The translations under genes and the position numbers were made by a program. Positions 43,913 to 54,346 of a DNA stretch of 64,000 bases are shown piece after piece (within the stretch, counting starts at the first letter, position 1; every line of letters starts with the position of its first letter). The stretch is from assembly GCF_028649395.1 (NCBI RefSeq), contig NZ_JAQSUW010000011.1, forward strand, positions 118,231-182,230. Direction: 5' to 3'. Below the pieces are notes generated by a model that saw only the letters and a program-made list of their open reading frames with translations, did no database searches and was not told the origin of the DNA. This stretch comes from Pseudomonas sp. Gutcm_11s. GTDB lineage: Bacteria; Pseudomonadota; Gammaproteobacteria; Pseudomonadales; Pseudomonadaceae.

Positions 43913-45028
43913 TCACAGCCACAGGTTGAGCAGGCGTGCGCCGGTCGCCTCGTCCGCCAGCTGCGCGCCGGAGCGCGTCACCGCCATGCTGTGGCCGTCG
44001 CTGCCCAGGCTCCACAGCTGCCCACGCAGGAACACCAGCATGCCGGCGCGCGCCGGCGTGTTCGCCAGTTGTGCCGGCAGCGAGTGCAGCAGCCAGGCCT
44101 CGCTCTCGACCAGCTGGCTGGCGCGGCTGCGCAGGTCGCTGGGTGTGCCGGGCCAGACCGAGTCCCACTGGCCGTTGCCGGGCAGGAAGGCGGGTACGGC
44201 GAGCAGTTCGACCTGCTGCTTGGCCATTGCGGCGTAGCTCTCCGGACGCCAGCTGTCGGTGCCGATCAGTACGCCCAGGCGGCCGGCCGGGGTGGTCACC
44301 ACGTGCAGCTCCTGGTCGGTTGCGCCGGCGGTGAAACTGTCTTCCTCGCGGTGCGGCAGCACCTTGCGCTGCGGCTGGCCGAGCGGCAGGCCGTCGCTGC
44401 CGAACACCAGGCTGACGTTGTACAGCGGGCCTTCGCCAACCTGCAGCACGCCATCCACCACGCTGGGCTCCGGCAGTACGATGGAGCCGGCGACTATGGT
44501 CACTCCGTAGGTCTCGGCCAGGCCGCCGAACAGACTCTGGTAGTCGTCGGCCATCTGCTCGGCCTTCATGCGCAGTAGGGCGTCGCTGAGTGGGGCCTTG
44601 CCCTCGCTGAGCAGGGCGGCGCGAATCAGCGGCAGCGGATGGCTGAGGCCCAGCCAGATGCGTGCCTCGGCCAGGTCGCGGGCGGCGAATGCCTCGCGTT
44701 TCTCGCCGGCGGCCACCAGCCAGGTACCGATGTGCTCGGGTAGTACCACCACCGTCTTCGGATTGAGCAGCCCTTCGCCACGGGCCTTTTCCAGGTAGGC
44801 CGCCAGCTTGCGGTGCAGGTGCAGGGCGCTGCGGTAGTCGGCGGCATGCAGGTCGGGCTGGATGCCCAGCAGGTTGCCGCGGCCGCTGTCGCTGCCCTGG
44901 CTGAAGGCCAGCGAGCTGCGCAGGTCGCTGAGGAAATAGCTGGTGGGGCGCCACTGGGTCCAGGCGGCGTAGGCGGCGAGCAGGGCGACGAGCAGCAGGT
45001 AGAGACTGCGACGGAGCAGGGTGAGCAT
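43913..45028 (-). CDS. Membrane-anchored nitrilase-superfamily protein lacking the catalytic Cys
   Basis: A 371-aa protein with an N-terminal transmembrane anchor (about 9-24, LYLLLVALLAAYAAW) and a carbon-nitrogen hydrolase-like domain (about 45-365). Glu98 in VVVLPEH and Lys222 in PQRKVLPHREE match the Glu and Lys of the usual Glu-Lys-Cys triad. The nucleophile motif (normally I-C-x-D-x3-P-E) reads IGTDSWRPE, with Gly256 in place of Cys. It therefore probably has no amidase activity and may bind a ligand or act as a scaffold. It is coupled to the downstream AraC gene. Confidence 0.75.
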   Translation of the reverse strand: MLTLLRRSLYLLLVALLAAYAAWTQWRPTSYFLSDLRSSLAFSQGSDSGRGNLLGIQPDLHAADYRSALHLHRKLAAYLEKARGEGLLNPKTVVVLPEHIGTWLVAAGEKREAFAARDLAEARIWLGLSHPLPLIRAALLSEGKAPLSDALLRMKAEQMADDYQSLFGGLAETYGVTIVAGSIVLPEPSVVDGVLQVGEGPLYNVSLVFGSDGLPLGQPQRKVLPHREEDSFTAGATDQELHVVTTPAGRLGVLIGTDSWRPESYAAMAKQQVELLAVPAFLPGNGQWDSVWPGTPSDLRSRASQLVESEAWLLHSLPAQLANTPARAGMLVFLRGQLWSLGSDGHSMAVTRSGAQLADEATGARLLNLWL

Positions 45029-45063
45029 GGTGAAACCTGGCTGGAATGAAGCTGCCAGCCTAG

Positions 45064-45083
45064 GGCAAGGAATGGCCCTTGCC
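45064..45083. promoter_or_regulatory. Inverted repeat in the fadH upstream region
   Basis: GGCAAGG (45064-45070) and CCTTGCC (45077-45083) are complementary arms six bases apart. Further downstream, ATGATC and GATCAT (about 45100-45130) form a wider inverted pair. The region separates the divergent nitrilase-like gene and fadH, so these are operator candidates; no regulator can be assigned. Confidence 0.35.
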
Positions 45084-45104
45084 TAGTCTAGCTGTAACTT
45101 ATGA

Positions 45105-47264
<2,160 letters not shown>

Positions 47265-47271
47265 GCAGTCG

Positions 47272-47301
47272 ACGCCCCGCCCAGTGCGGGGCGTTTTCTT
47301 T
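47272..47301 (+). terminator. Intrinsic terminator after fadH
   Basis: ACGCCCCGC and GCGGGGCGT (47272-47280, 47286-47294) form a 9-bp perfect stem over CCAGT, followed by TTTCTTT. Confidence 0.88.
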
Positions 47302-47328
47302 GTGGCCGACAATAACAAGGAGAAGCCC

Positions 47329-47760
47329 ATGTCTCTCGACAACCAGTTGCAACCCGCAGCCGCCGCCAGCCTGCAGCGCTGGCACCAATTCATCGCCGCC
47401 CAGGACCTGAGCCAGCTGCCAGAGCTGCTGCACCCGCAGGCGGTATTCCGCTCGCCCATGGCGCACAACGCCTATCCGGGCGCGCAGGCGGTCAACCTGA
47501 TCCTCAATACCGTGCTGCAGGTGTTCCAGGACTTCGCCTACCACCGCGAGCTGGCGACGGCCGACGGCCTCAACGTGGTGTTGGAGTTCAGTGCCAAGGT
47601 GGGCGGGCGCGAGCTCAAGGGCATCGACATGATCCGCTTCGACGAGAACGGCAAGATCGTCGAGTTCGAGGTGATGGTCCGCCCGATGAGCGGTCTGGCC
47701 GCCCTCGGCGAGGAGATGGGGCGTCGCCTGGCTCCCTTCCTGGCCGCAGCCAAGGCCTGA
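47329..47760 (+). CDS. NTF2-like / SnoaL-like domain protein
   Basis: A 143-aa protein made of one cone-shaped alpha+beta domain: N-terminal helices, the segment LPELLHPQAVFRSPM typical of NTF2-like folds, and a GIDMIRFDENGKIVEFEVMV strand pair near the end. Such folds bind small hydrophobic ligands or act as isomerases; no catalytic set can be named. AAGGAG precedes the ATG. It lies just after the fadH terminator, so a functional link to fatty-acid metabolism is only suggestive. Confidence 0.8.
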   Translation: MSLDNQLQPAAAASLQRWHQFIAAQDLSQLPELLHPQAVFRSPMAHNAYPGAQAVNLILNTVLQVFQDFAYHRELATADGLNVVLEFSAKVGGRELKGIDMIRFDENGKIVEFEVMVRPMSGLAALGEEMGRRLAPFLAAAKA

Positions 47761-47969
47761 TTCGCCCAGCCCGTCACACTTTCGCCCTGTCGTCGCGCCG
47801 TATACCGGCCGGCGGCCGGGCGGCTGCCAACCCAGTCACATTGCCCGCGTTCCGTTTTCCCCTAGACTTGCCCGAAACAAGGGATTGCGCCTGCCTCGCA
47901 GGTTATGCACGTGCACGCTCAAGCTCGTAGTACGTCGATCGTGATCCCAGTTGGCCTTGAGGGAAAACC

Positions 47970-49331
47970 ATGAGCATGCAGAAAGCGCAGATGGTCGAAG
48001 CCGTGCTGTTCTTCAATGAGCGCGGTATCTGCAAGGAGATGTTGTTCCCCGAGTTCGAGGCCCTGCTCGACAACGTGGTGAACATGCCCGAGTTCGCCGA
48101 TCAGCAGATGCGCATGGCCTACGTGCTGATCAACCCACGCCTGCTGGTGCGCGCCGTGGTGTTCTTCTACCTGGACTTCGATGAGCGGGGCGGCGCCGAC
48201 AAGGGCTGGAACCTGCCGCTACGCCATCTGGCCGACAACGCCGGCCGCGGCCCTGACCTGGGCGCTGGCCCCATCCGCCTGGCCTGCCGCAGCCAATGCC
48301 CGGTGTCCTGGCACCAGATGCACCTGTGGGACCCGAGCCTGGCTCCTGGCAAGAACGATCTGGTGCTGGTGCGCGATGCGGTCAAGCGCAACGCCATCGG
48401 GCTGCTGGTGGAGGAGGACGCCCCTGTGGTGTTGGCCGAACGCCTGCAGGTGGCTGCCGAAGACAAGTGGCAGGCCCCCGATCCTGCGCGCCAGGAGATC
48501 GAGAAGCAGGCCGAGCGCAACGAGCAGGAGCACCGCCTGAAGACCGCCCAGCTGATCAAGCAGCAGCGCCTGCGCATCAGCACCCTGGGCAAGCAGTACG
48601 AAGAGGAGTTGGCCCGCCTGAAGCTGGCCGGCGACGAGCAGCAGCGCGCGTTGCAGACCGAAATCCACAACCTGCACCAGGCCCTGCGCCAGCAGGAGGA
48701 TCTGAACAACAGCCTGAAGGCGCAACTCGGCGCCCAGGCCGACAGCATGCAGCAGACCCGCGAGGAGCTGTCCCGGCAGCTGCGCGACCTGGAGCGCCAC
48801 GGTCGCACCGAGGCGGACATCCTGCGTGCGCAATTCGACTCCGAGTTGCAGGCGCGTGTTGCCGCCGCGCTGGCCGAGTCCCGCGAGCAGGTGGCCATTC
48901 GCGATGTCGAGCTGGCATACCGGAGCGAGCAGGAGTCGCAGTTGCAGCAAGAACTGGCACTCCTCAAGCGCGAACGCGACGAACTGGCCAGTCAGGGCGG
49001 CGAGCAGATCCTGGAGCGCCTGGCCAAGCTCGGCGTGGTGTTCGTCGTCTATCACCCGGGTGCCGGACACCTGACCATCCCGCTGCAGGACATCGCCCGC
49101 TACCAGAACAACCCGATGAGCTACGCCGCAGCCAAGTGCTTCGTGTCCGAGGAACAGTACCGTCAGTGGTTGGCGCACTATCAGCAGCCGACCTGCGAGG
49201 CCAGCCTGCCTTCCGGTGAGCGCTGCGCCATGCCGATCGACCGGGTGGAGACGCCTAGCCGCTTCGTGGTTGGCGAATCCAATTGCTGCGCCCGGCACAA
49301 GGCTGGCGCGCGCCTGCGCACCGTGAGCTGA
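47970..49331 (+). CDS. Coiled-coil protein with Cys/His-rich C-terminus, unknown function
   Basis: A 453-aa cytoplasmic protein in three parts. The N-terminal globular domain (about 1-150) contains an AVLFFNERGICKEMLFPEF segment. A long Gln/Glu/Arg/Leu-rich coiled coil spans about 170-355. The C-terminal domain (about 358-453) has Cys409, Cys419, Cys439, Cys440 and His443, spaced like a possible metal site. I recognise no family. A possible promoter (TTGCCC, 16 bp, TAGACT) lies near 47850, and GAGGG precedes the ATG. It appears to be transcribed alone. Confidence 0.75.
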   Translation: MSMQKAQMVEAVLFFNERGICKEMLFPEFEALLDNVVNMPEFADQQMRMAYVLINPRLLVRAVVFFYLDFDERGGADKGWNLPLRHLADNAGRGPDLGAGPIRLACRSQCPVSWHQMHLWDPSLAPGKNDLVLVRDAVKRNAIGLLVEEDAPVVLAERLQVAAEDKWQAPDPARQEIEKQAERNEQEHRLKTAQLIKQQRLRISTLGKQYEEELARLKLAGDEQQRALQTEIHNLHQALRQQEDLNNSLKAQLGAQADSMQQTREELSRQLRDLERHGRTEADILRAQFDSELQARVAAALAESREQVAIRDVELAYRSEQESQLQQELALLKRERDELASQGGEQILERLAKLGVVFVVYHPGAGHLTIPLQDIARYQNNPMSYAAAKCFVSEEQYRQWLAHYQQPTCEASLPSGERCAMPIDRVETPSRFVVGESNCCARHKAGARLRTVS

Positions 49332-49386
49332 GCGGTTAACATCACGGCTGGCGCCCGCTAAGGGCGCGCAGCCGGTTCGCTTATCC

Positions 49387-50349
49387 ATGCCCATTGCCCT
49401 TCCACACTGGCAGCCATCTGCCCCTTTGCAGCCGCTCAGGCTCGACTGGCTCGCGCGTGCCGGTGTCGAGGTGGCGGTGCTGCGCCTCGACCTGCTCGAC
49501 CCGCTGATCTCCGGCAATAAGTGGTTCAAGCTCAAGCCGCATATCGCGACGGCTGCTGCGGCTGGCGCACATGGCTTGATCAGCCTGGGCGGGGCGCACT
49601 CCAATCATTTGCACGCATTGGCGGCGGCCGGCCACCGTTTCGGCTTCGTGACCGTCGGACTGCTGCGCGGCGAGGCGCAGGACACCCCGACGGTGCGTGA
49701 CCTGCAGGACTTCGGCATGCACCTGCACTGGCTCGGCTACGGCGGCTATCGCCAGCGCCATCGTGCGGACTTCTGGGATGACTGGTTGGCGCGCTATCCC
49801 GCTCTGCTGCCGGTGAACGAAGGTGGCGGTGGCCTGCTGGCTGCCCGGGCCTGCGCGGAAATCGTCGAGATGGCCCAGGCGCAGCTGTCGATGCTGGGCT
49901 GGCGCGATTACCACGGCTGGTGGCTGGCCGCCGGTACCGGGACCACGGCCGCCGGCCTGGTGCTGGCCGAGCGCGGCGAGCGCATGGTGCATGTGGCTAT
50001 GGCCGTGCCGTCTGGGCATGGGGTGGAACAGCAACTGCCGGCCATCCTCGCCGAGGCGGGGCAGGGGGATGCCGGATATCGCCTGCTGGATGCCAGTCGC
50101 GGTGGTTTCGGTCGCTTGGACGCGGCGCTGGCAGGCTGTATCCGCGACTGCGAATTGCAGGCCGAGCTGCCGCTGGAACCTCTTTACACGGGCAAGGCGA
50201 TGCTGGCATTGCGCGGCGAGGTGGAGGCCGGTTACTTTGCTCCGGGTACGCGCCTGCTGATGCTGCATACCGGTGGCCTGCAGGGGCGTCGGGCCATGGC
50301 CCAGCGCCTGGACGAACTGGCTGCGACCTGCGCAGCACACCCAGATTAA
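49387..50349 (+). CDS. PLP-dependent ACC-deaminase / D-cysteine desulfhydrase family protein
   Basis: A 320-aa fold-type II PLP enzyme. The Schiff-base residue is Lys45 in SGNKWFKLK, followed by LGGAHSNHLHALAAAG and the phosphate-binding loop AAGTGTTAAGL. Members open 1-aminocyclopropane-1-carboxylate or degrade D-cysteine. The Tyr residues that define true ACC deaminases cannot be judged here, and desulfhydrase-like activity is at least as likely. It is followed 16 bp later by a cNMP-rhodanese gene, which hints at a sulfur theme (inference). Confidence 0.82.
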   Translation: MPIALPHWQPSAPLQPLRLDWLARAGVEVAVLRLDLLDPLISGNKWFKLKPHIATAAAAGAHGLISLGGAHSNHLHALAAAGHRFGFVTVGLLRGEAQDTPTVRDLQDFGMHLHWLGYGGYRQRHRADFWDDWLARYPALLPVNEGGGGLLAARACAEIVEMAQAQLSMLGWRDYHGWWLAAGTGTTAAGLVLAERGERMVHVAMAVPSGHGVEQQLPAILAEAGQGDAGYRLLDASRGGFGRLDAALAGCIRDCELQAELPLEPLYTGKAMLALRGEVEAGYFAPGTRLLMLHTGGLQGRRAMAQRLDELAATCAAHPD

Positions 50350-50365
50350 GGAAGGACTGGTGTCG

Positions 50366-51475
50366 ATGAGCGAGCCGCTGAATCCCGACCAGCTGCGCAG
50401 TTTCACCCCACTCAACGTGCTCTCCGAGCAGCAATGGCGTGAGTTGCGCAGCCAGCTGGTGCCGCAGCCGTTGCTGGCCGGGCAGTTGCTGTTCCGCCAG
50501 GGTGACCAGGCTCGTACCACCTACTACCTGCTGTCCGGCGAGCTGCTGCTGCGCGACGGTGAAGGGCGCGAGGAGCGCCTGCAGGCCGGTAGCGAAGCCA
50601 GCTGCCACCCCCTGTCGCCGAGCCTGCCGCGCCAGCACGAGGTGCGCGCGCTGAGCGACGTCAGCGTGCTGGCTCTGGACTCCGCCAACCTCAGTCGCCT
50701 GCTCACCTGGCGCCTGGCCTATCAGGACCTGCTGCTCGATCTGGGTAGCGCGGGTGACGATATCGAGTGGCTGGAACGCCTACTGGAGAACCCGCTGTTT
50801 GCCAAGGTACCGCCGGCCAACGTTCGAGCCATGCTCGACCGCCTGCGGCCGATCGACCTGCCGGCGGGCAGCCGCGTGCTGATCGAGGGTGAGGCGGGCG
50901 ACTGCTGCTACTTCCTCAAGAGTGGTCGGGCCGAGGTGTTCCGTGGCGACGACAGCGGTCGCCAGGTGCTAGCTGAGCTGGAGGTCGGCGCCTGCTTCGG
51001 CGAGGAGGCGCTGCTCTCCGACCAGCCGCGCAACGCCACGGTCACCCTGATCGAGCCTGGTGTGGTGCTGCGTCTCGATCGTCAGGATTTCTTCGCGCTG
51101 CTCAAGGCGCCGGTGGTAGACGAGGTGTCCTTCGGCGAGGCGGCGCGGCTGTTGTCGGCCGGCGCGCAGTGGCTGGATGTGCGCCTGCTGGCCGAGTACG
51201 AGCAGGCCCATGCCCAGCAGGCGCTGAACATGCCGCTGCATCTGCTGCGCCTCAAGGTGCGCCTGCTGGACAAGAGCAAGACCTACCTGTGCTACTGCGA
51301 CAGCGGCAAGCGCAGCGCCAGTGCGGTGTTCCTGCTCTCGCAGCTGGGCTTCAGCACCTATGCCCTGCGTGATGGCCTGGATGCGCTACCGGCGGTGCAG
51401 CGTGGCGCTCTGTTGTGCGAGAGCGGCCCTGGTTACCTGGCTCGCTCCGGCGGCCGTACCGAGCGCAGCCACTAG
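50366..51475 (+). CDS. Double cyclic-nucleotide-binding domain protein with C-terminal rhodanese
   Basis: A 369-aa cytoplasmic fusion. Two CRP-type cNMP-binding folds lie at about 15-110 and 140-255, the second with FLKSGRAEVFRGD and GACFGEEALLSDQPRNATV, a good effector-pocket pattern. A rhodanese domain (about 262-350) has an intact active loop CDSGKRS with a reactive Cys. No HTH is present, so it is not a DNA-binding CRP. GGAAGG fits the ATG at 50366 better than the GTG six bases upstream. Its stop overlaps that of the convergent DUF1853 gene within CTAG. Confidence 0.88.
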   Translation: MSEPLNPDQLRSFTPLNVLSEQQWRELRSQLVPQPLLAGQLLFRQGDQARTTYYLLSGELLLRDGEGREERLQAGSEASCHPLSPSLPRQHEVRALSDVSVLALDSANLSRLLTWRLAYQDLLLDLGSAGDDIEWLERLLENPLFAKVPPANVRAMLDRLRPIDLPAGSRVLIEGEAGDCCYFLKSGRAEVFRGDDSGRQVLAELEVGACFGEEALLSDQPRNATVTLIEPGVVLRLDRQDFFALLKAPVVDEVSFGEAARLLSAGAQWLDVRLLAEYEQAHAQQALNMPLHLLRLKVRLLDKSKTYLCYCDSGKRSASAVFLLSQLGFSTYALRDGLDALPAVQRGALLCESGPGYLARSGGRTERSH

Positions 51476-52398
51476 GCCGGTTCGGGCCAGGTGTCACCGA
51501 CCAGGAACAGCCGCTCCTGTTCGTGCCAGTCGCCGGCGCCGTCCTGTTCCAGGCGCACCAGCAGCTGGGCAGGTGCCTGCTCAGCCAGCCCGGCCAGCCA
51601 TGCACTCAGTTGCTCGCCTTGCCAGCATTGCTCGTCGGGCACACGCGTCGGTGCCAGCCAGGCACGGCGCTGCAAGGGTTGCCAATGCGCTTGTCCGTTA
51701 GCCAGTTGCGACCAGTCGCGTCGATGCAGCCAGCGCCCGCGCAGGTGGTCGGCAGCGCTGCCGAGCGGGGCGGCGCAGGCCTGCTGCCAGGGAAAGAACA
51801 GATAGCCGCCCAGCCATGCGGCGGAGCGGGGTGCCTTGCCGGTCAGCTCCGCCAGGGCTTGCTGCCCGGCCGGGCTGGTGGCGAGTGGCAGCTGGTGTTG
51901 GCGCAGGTGCTCCAGCTTGATGCCGAGACGATCCTCGCTGGAGGGGCCCAGCCAGTTGCCCGCATCTTCTCCATCCTCCCGTTCGGGGCCCAGATAGAGC
52001 TTTACCGCCAGCTCCAGGTGATGCACGCCCTCGTCGTCGCGCAGCAGCAGATCCAGCTCGCCCAGGGTATGACCGGCCCGGCGTATCGGCAGGTTGGCCG
52101 CCAGCAACTGGACATCCGGGGCGGCGGCCAGGGCGAACTGCCACAGTCGCTCGTAATAGTGGCCCAGGCGGCTGGAGCCATTGCCCAGGTGGGTGTGCAG
52201 CGCAGCGGGTTCGGCTTCCTGTTGCAGCAGCCAGTCGCTCAGTCGCTGCGTATCGTGCAGCCAGCGGCTGGCGGCGAGCGGGTGGCGCAGCGGTAGCTCG
52301 CCACCCGTGAGGATGCCGGGGGAGAGCAGAGTCCAGGCCAGGTCGCGGACCTGCGGGTGGCGCAGGTGCGCCAGCAGCTCGTCGAGAGGCGTTCGCAT
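51472..52398 (-). CDS. DUF1853 family protein
   Basis: A 308-aa protein of unknown function. It contains the nuclease-like pattern GELDLLLRDDEGVHHLELAVKLYLG around residues 112-135 (Glu-x-Asp, then Glu-Leu-Ala-x-Lys), reminiscent of PD-(D/E)XK enzymes. That reading is an inference from the motif. I placed the start at the ATG before RTPLDELL; the frame runs far upstream, but only antisense to nadK. It is divergent from nadK and convergent with the rhodanese gene (CTAG overlap). Confidence 0.78.
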   Translation of the reverse strand: MRTPLDELLAHLRHPQVRDLAWTLLSPGILTGGELPLRHPLAASRWLHDTQRLSDWLLQQEAEPAALHTHLGNGSSRLGHYYERLWQFALAAAPDVQLLAANLPIRRAGHTLGELDLLLRDDEGVHHLELAVKLYLGPEREDGEDAGNWLGPSSEDRLGIKLEHLRQHQLPLATSPAGQQALAELTGKAPRSAAWLGGYLFFPWQQACAAPLGSAADHLRGRWLHRRDWSQLANGQAHWQPLQRRAWLAPTRVPDEQCWQGEQLSAWLAGLAEQAPAQLLVRLEQDGAGDWHEQERLFLVGDTWPEPA

Positions 52399-52482
52399 CG
52401 GCCGAGCATAGCCGACGCGGTTTGCTGCGGTTAGCGCCTTTCGCCCATAATTCGGGCAATTCTCCCCGTTGCAGAGCGCCCC

Positions 52483-53370
52483 ATGGAGCAATTCCGCAAT
52501 ATCGGCGTCATCGGTCGTCTGGGCAGTGCCCAGGTGCTCGACACCATTCGCCGCCTGAAGAACTTCCTGCTCGAGCGCCACCTGCATGTGATCCTCGAGG
52601 ACACCATCGCCGAGGTGCTGCCCGGCCACGGCCTGCAGACCTGCTCGCGCAAGATCCTCGGCGAGGTCTGTGACCTGGTCATCGTCGTCGGCGGCGATGG
52701 CAGCATTCTCGGCGCCGCCCGCGCCCTGGCGCGACACAAGATTCCGGTGCTCGGCATCAACCGTGGCAACCTGGGTTTCCTCACCGACATCAAGCCGGAC
52801 GAGCTGGAGGTCAAGGTCGCCGAGGTGCTCGAAGGGCGTTTCCTCGAGGAGAGCCGCTTCCTCCTCGAGGCCGAGGTGCGCCGCCATGGCGAGGCCATCG
52901 GCCAGGGCGATGCACTCAACGATGTGGTGCTGCACCCGGGCAAGTCGACCAAGATGATCGAGTTCGAGCTGTTCATCGACGGCCATTTCGTCTGCAGCCA
53001 GAAGGCCGACGGCCTGATCATCGCTACACCGACCGGCTCCACGGCTTACTCGCTGTCCGCCGGCGGGCCGATCATGCATCCCAAGCTGGACGCCATCGTC
53101 ATCGTGCCGATGTACCCGCACACCCTGTCCAGCCGCCCGATCGTGGTGGACGGCAACAGCGAACTGAAGATCGTGGTAGCGGACGATCTGCCGATCTACC
53201 CGCTGGTGTCCTGTGACGGGCAGAACCACTTCACCTGCGCGCCCGGCGACACCATCACGGTGGCCAAGAAGCCGCACAAGCTGCGCCTGATCCACCCGCT
53301 CGATCACAACTACTACGAGGCCTGCCGTACCAAACTCGGCTGGGGCGGCCGCCAGTGGAGCCACGACTGA
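52483..53370 (+). CDS. nadK: NAD kinase
   Basis: Phosphorylates NAD to NADP in the cytoplasm. It has 295 aa with the family signatures VVGGDGSILGAAR (catalytic Asp), NRGNLGFLTDI and TPTGSTAYSLSAGGPI. It is divergent from the DUF1853 gene and starts a tight run with the phosphoesterase (one-base gap) and rhomboid genes. Confidence 0.95.
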   Translation: MEQFRNIGVIGRLGSAQVLDTIRRLKNFLLERHLHVILEDTIAEVLPGHGLQTCSRKILGEVCDLVIVVGGDGSILGAARALARHKIPVLGINRGNLGFLTDIKPDELEVKVAEVLEGRFLEESRFLLEAEVRRHGEAIGQGDALNDVVLHPGKSTKMIEFELFIDGHFVCSQKADGLIIATPTGSTAYSLSAGGPIMHPKLDAIVIVPMYPHTLSSRPIVVDGNSELKIVVADDLPIYPLVSCDGQNHFTCAPGDTITVAKKPHKLRLIHPLDHNYYEACRTKLGWGGRQWSHD

Positions 53371-53371
53371 G

Positions 53372-54346
53372 ATGCTCCTCGACCCGGCGCGCGGCTACGA
53401 TCTGATCGGCGACGTGCACGGCTGCGGGCGCAGCCTGGCACGCCTGCTCGAGCAGATGGGCTACCGCCGCGAGGGTGGCGTCTGGCGCCATCCACGGCGC
53501 ATGGTGCTGTTCCTTGGCGATATCATCGACCGCGGCCCGCGTATCCGCGAGTCCCTGCACCTGGTGCACGACATGGTCGAGGCCGGCCAGGCGCTGTGCA
53601 TCATGGGCAACCATGAATACAACGCCCTTGGCTGGTACACCGAGGCGCCGCCCAATAGCGAGCGGCGTCATGTGCGTGAACACACGCCGCGCCACGAGCG
53701 CCTGCTGCAGCAAACCTTCCGCCAGTTCGAGGAACACCCGGCCGACTGGCACGACTTCCTCGACTGGTTCCAGCAGCTGCCGCTGTTCGTCGACGCCGGA
53801 CGCTTCCGCCTGGTGCATGCCTGCTGGGACAGCGAGCTGATCACGCCGCTGCGCCAGCGCTTCGCCGACGGCCGCGTCGACCGCGATTTCGTTACCGCCT
53901 CGGCGGTGCCCGGCAGCTTCGCCAACCGGGTGTTCGAGCGCCTGCTGCGCGGCACCGATATGCGCCTGCCACAGGGCCTGACGCTGACCAGCGAAGAGGG
54001 CTTCACGCGTGCCTACTTCCGCACCAAGTTCTGGGAAAGCGACCCGCAGACCTATGGAGATGTCGTGTTCCAGCCCGACGCATTGCCCGACGACGTGGCC
54101 AGCCTGCCGCTGACCGCCACCGACAAGGGGCGCCTGCTGCAGTACGGCGCGGACGAGCCCATGCTGTTCGTCGGCCACTACTGGCGCCGCGGCCGCCCGG
54201 CACCGATCCGCCCTAACCTGGCCTGCCTGGATTACAGCGCGGTGATGTACGGCAAGCTGGTGGCCTACCGCCTGGACGACGAGACGCAGATCGACCCGGG
54301 CAAGTTCGTCTGGGTCGAGGTGGAACGTCCGGAGGCGCCGCAATGA
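53372..54346 (+). CDS. Calcineurin-like metallophosphoesterase
   Basis: A 324-aa protein with the dinuclear-metal motifs in order: GDVHG (14-18), GDIIDRGP (about 50-57), GNHEYNALG (about 82-90) and a late GHYW. This is the PrpA/ApaH-like group that hydrolyses phosphoproteins or dinucleoside polyphosphates; the substrate is not predictable. It begins one base after nadK and overlaps the rhomboid gene by ATGA. Confidence 0.87.
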   Translation: MLLDPARGYDLIGDVHGCGRSLARLLEQMGYRREGGVWRHPRRMVLFLGDIIDRGPRIRESLHLVHDMVEAGQALCIMGNHEYNALGWYTEAPPNSERRHVREHTPRHERLLQQTFRQFEEHPADWHDFLDWFQQLPLFVDAGRFRLVHACWDSELITPLRQRFADGRVDRDFVTASAVPGSFANRVFERLLRGTDMRLPQGLTLTSEEGFTRAYFRTKFWESDPQTYGDVVFQPDALPDDVASLPLTATDKGRLLQYGADEPMLFVGHYWRRGRPAPIRPNLACLDYSAVMYGKLVAYRLDDETQIDPGKFVWVEVERPEAPQ

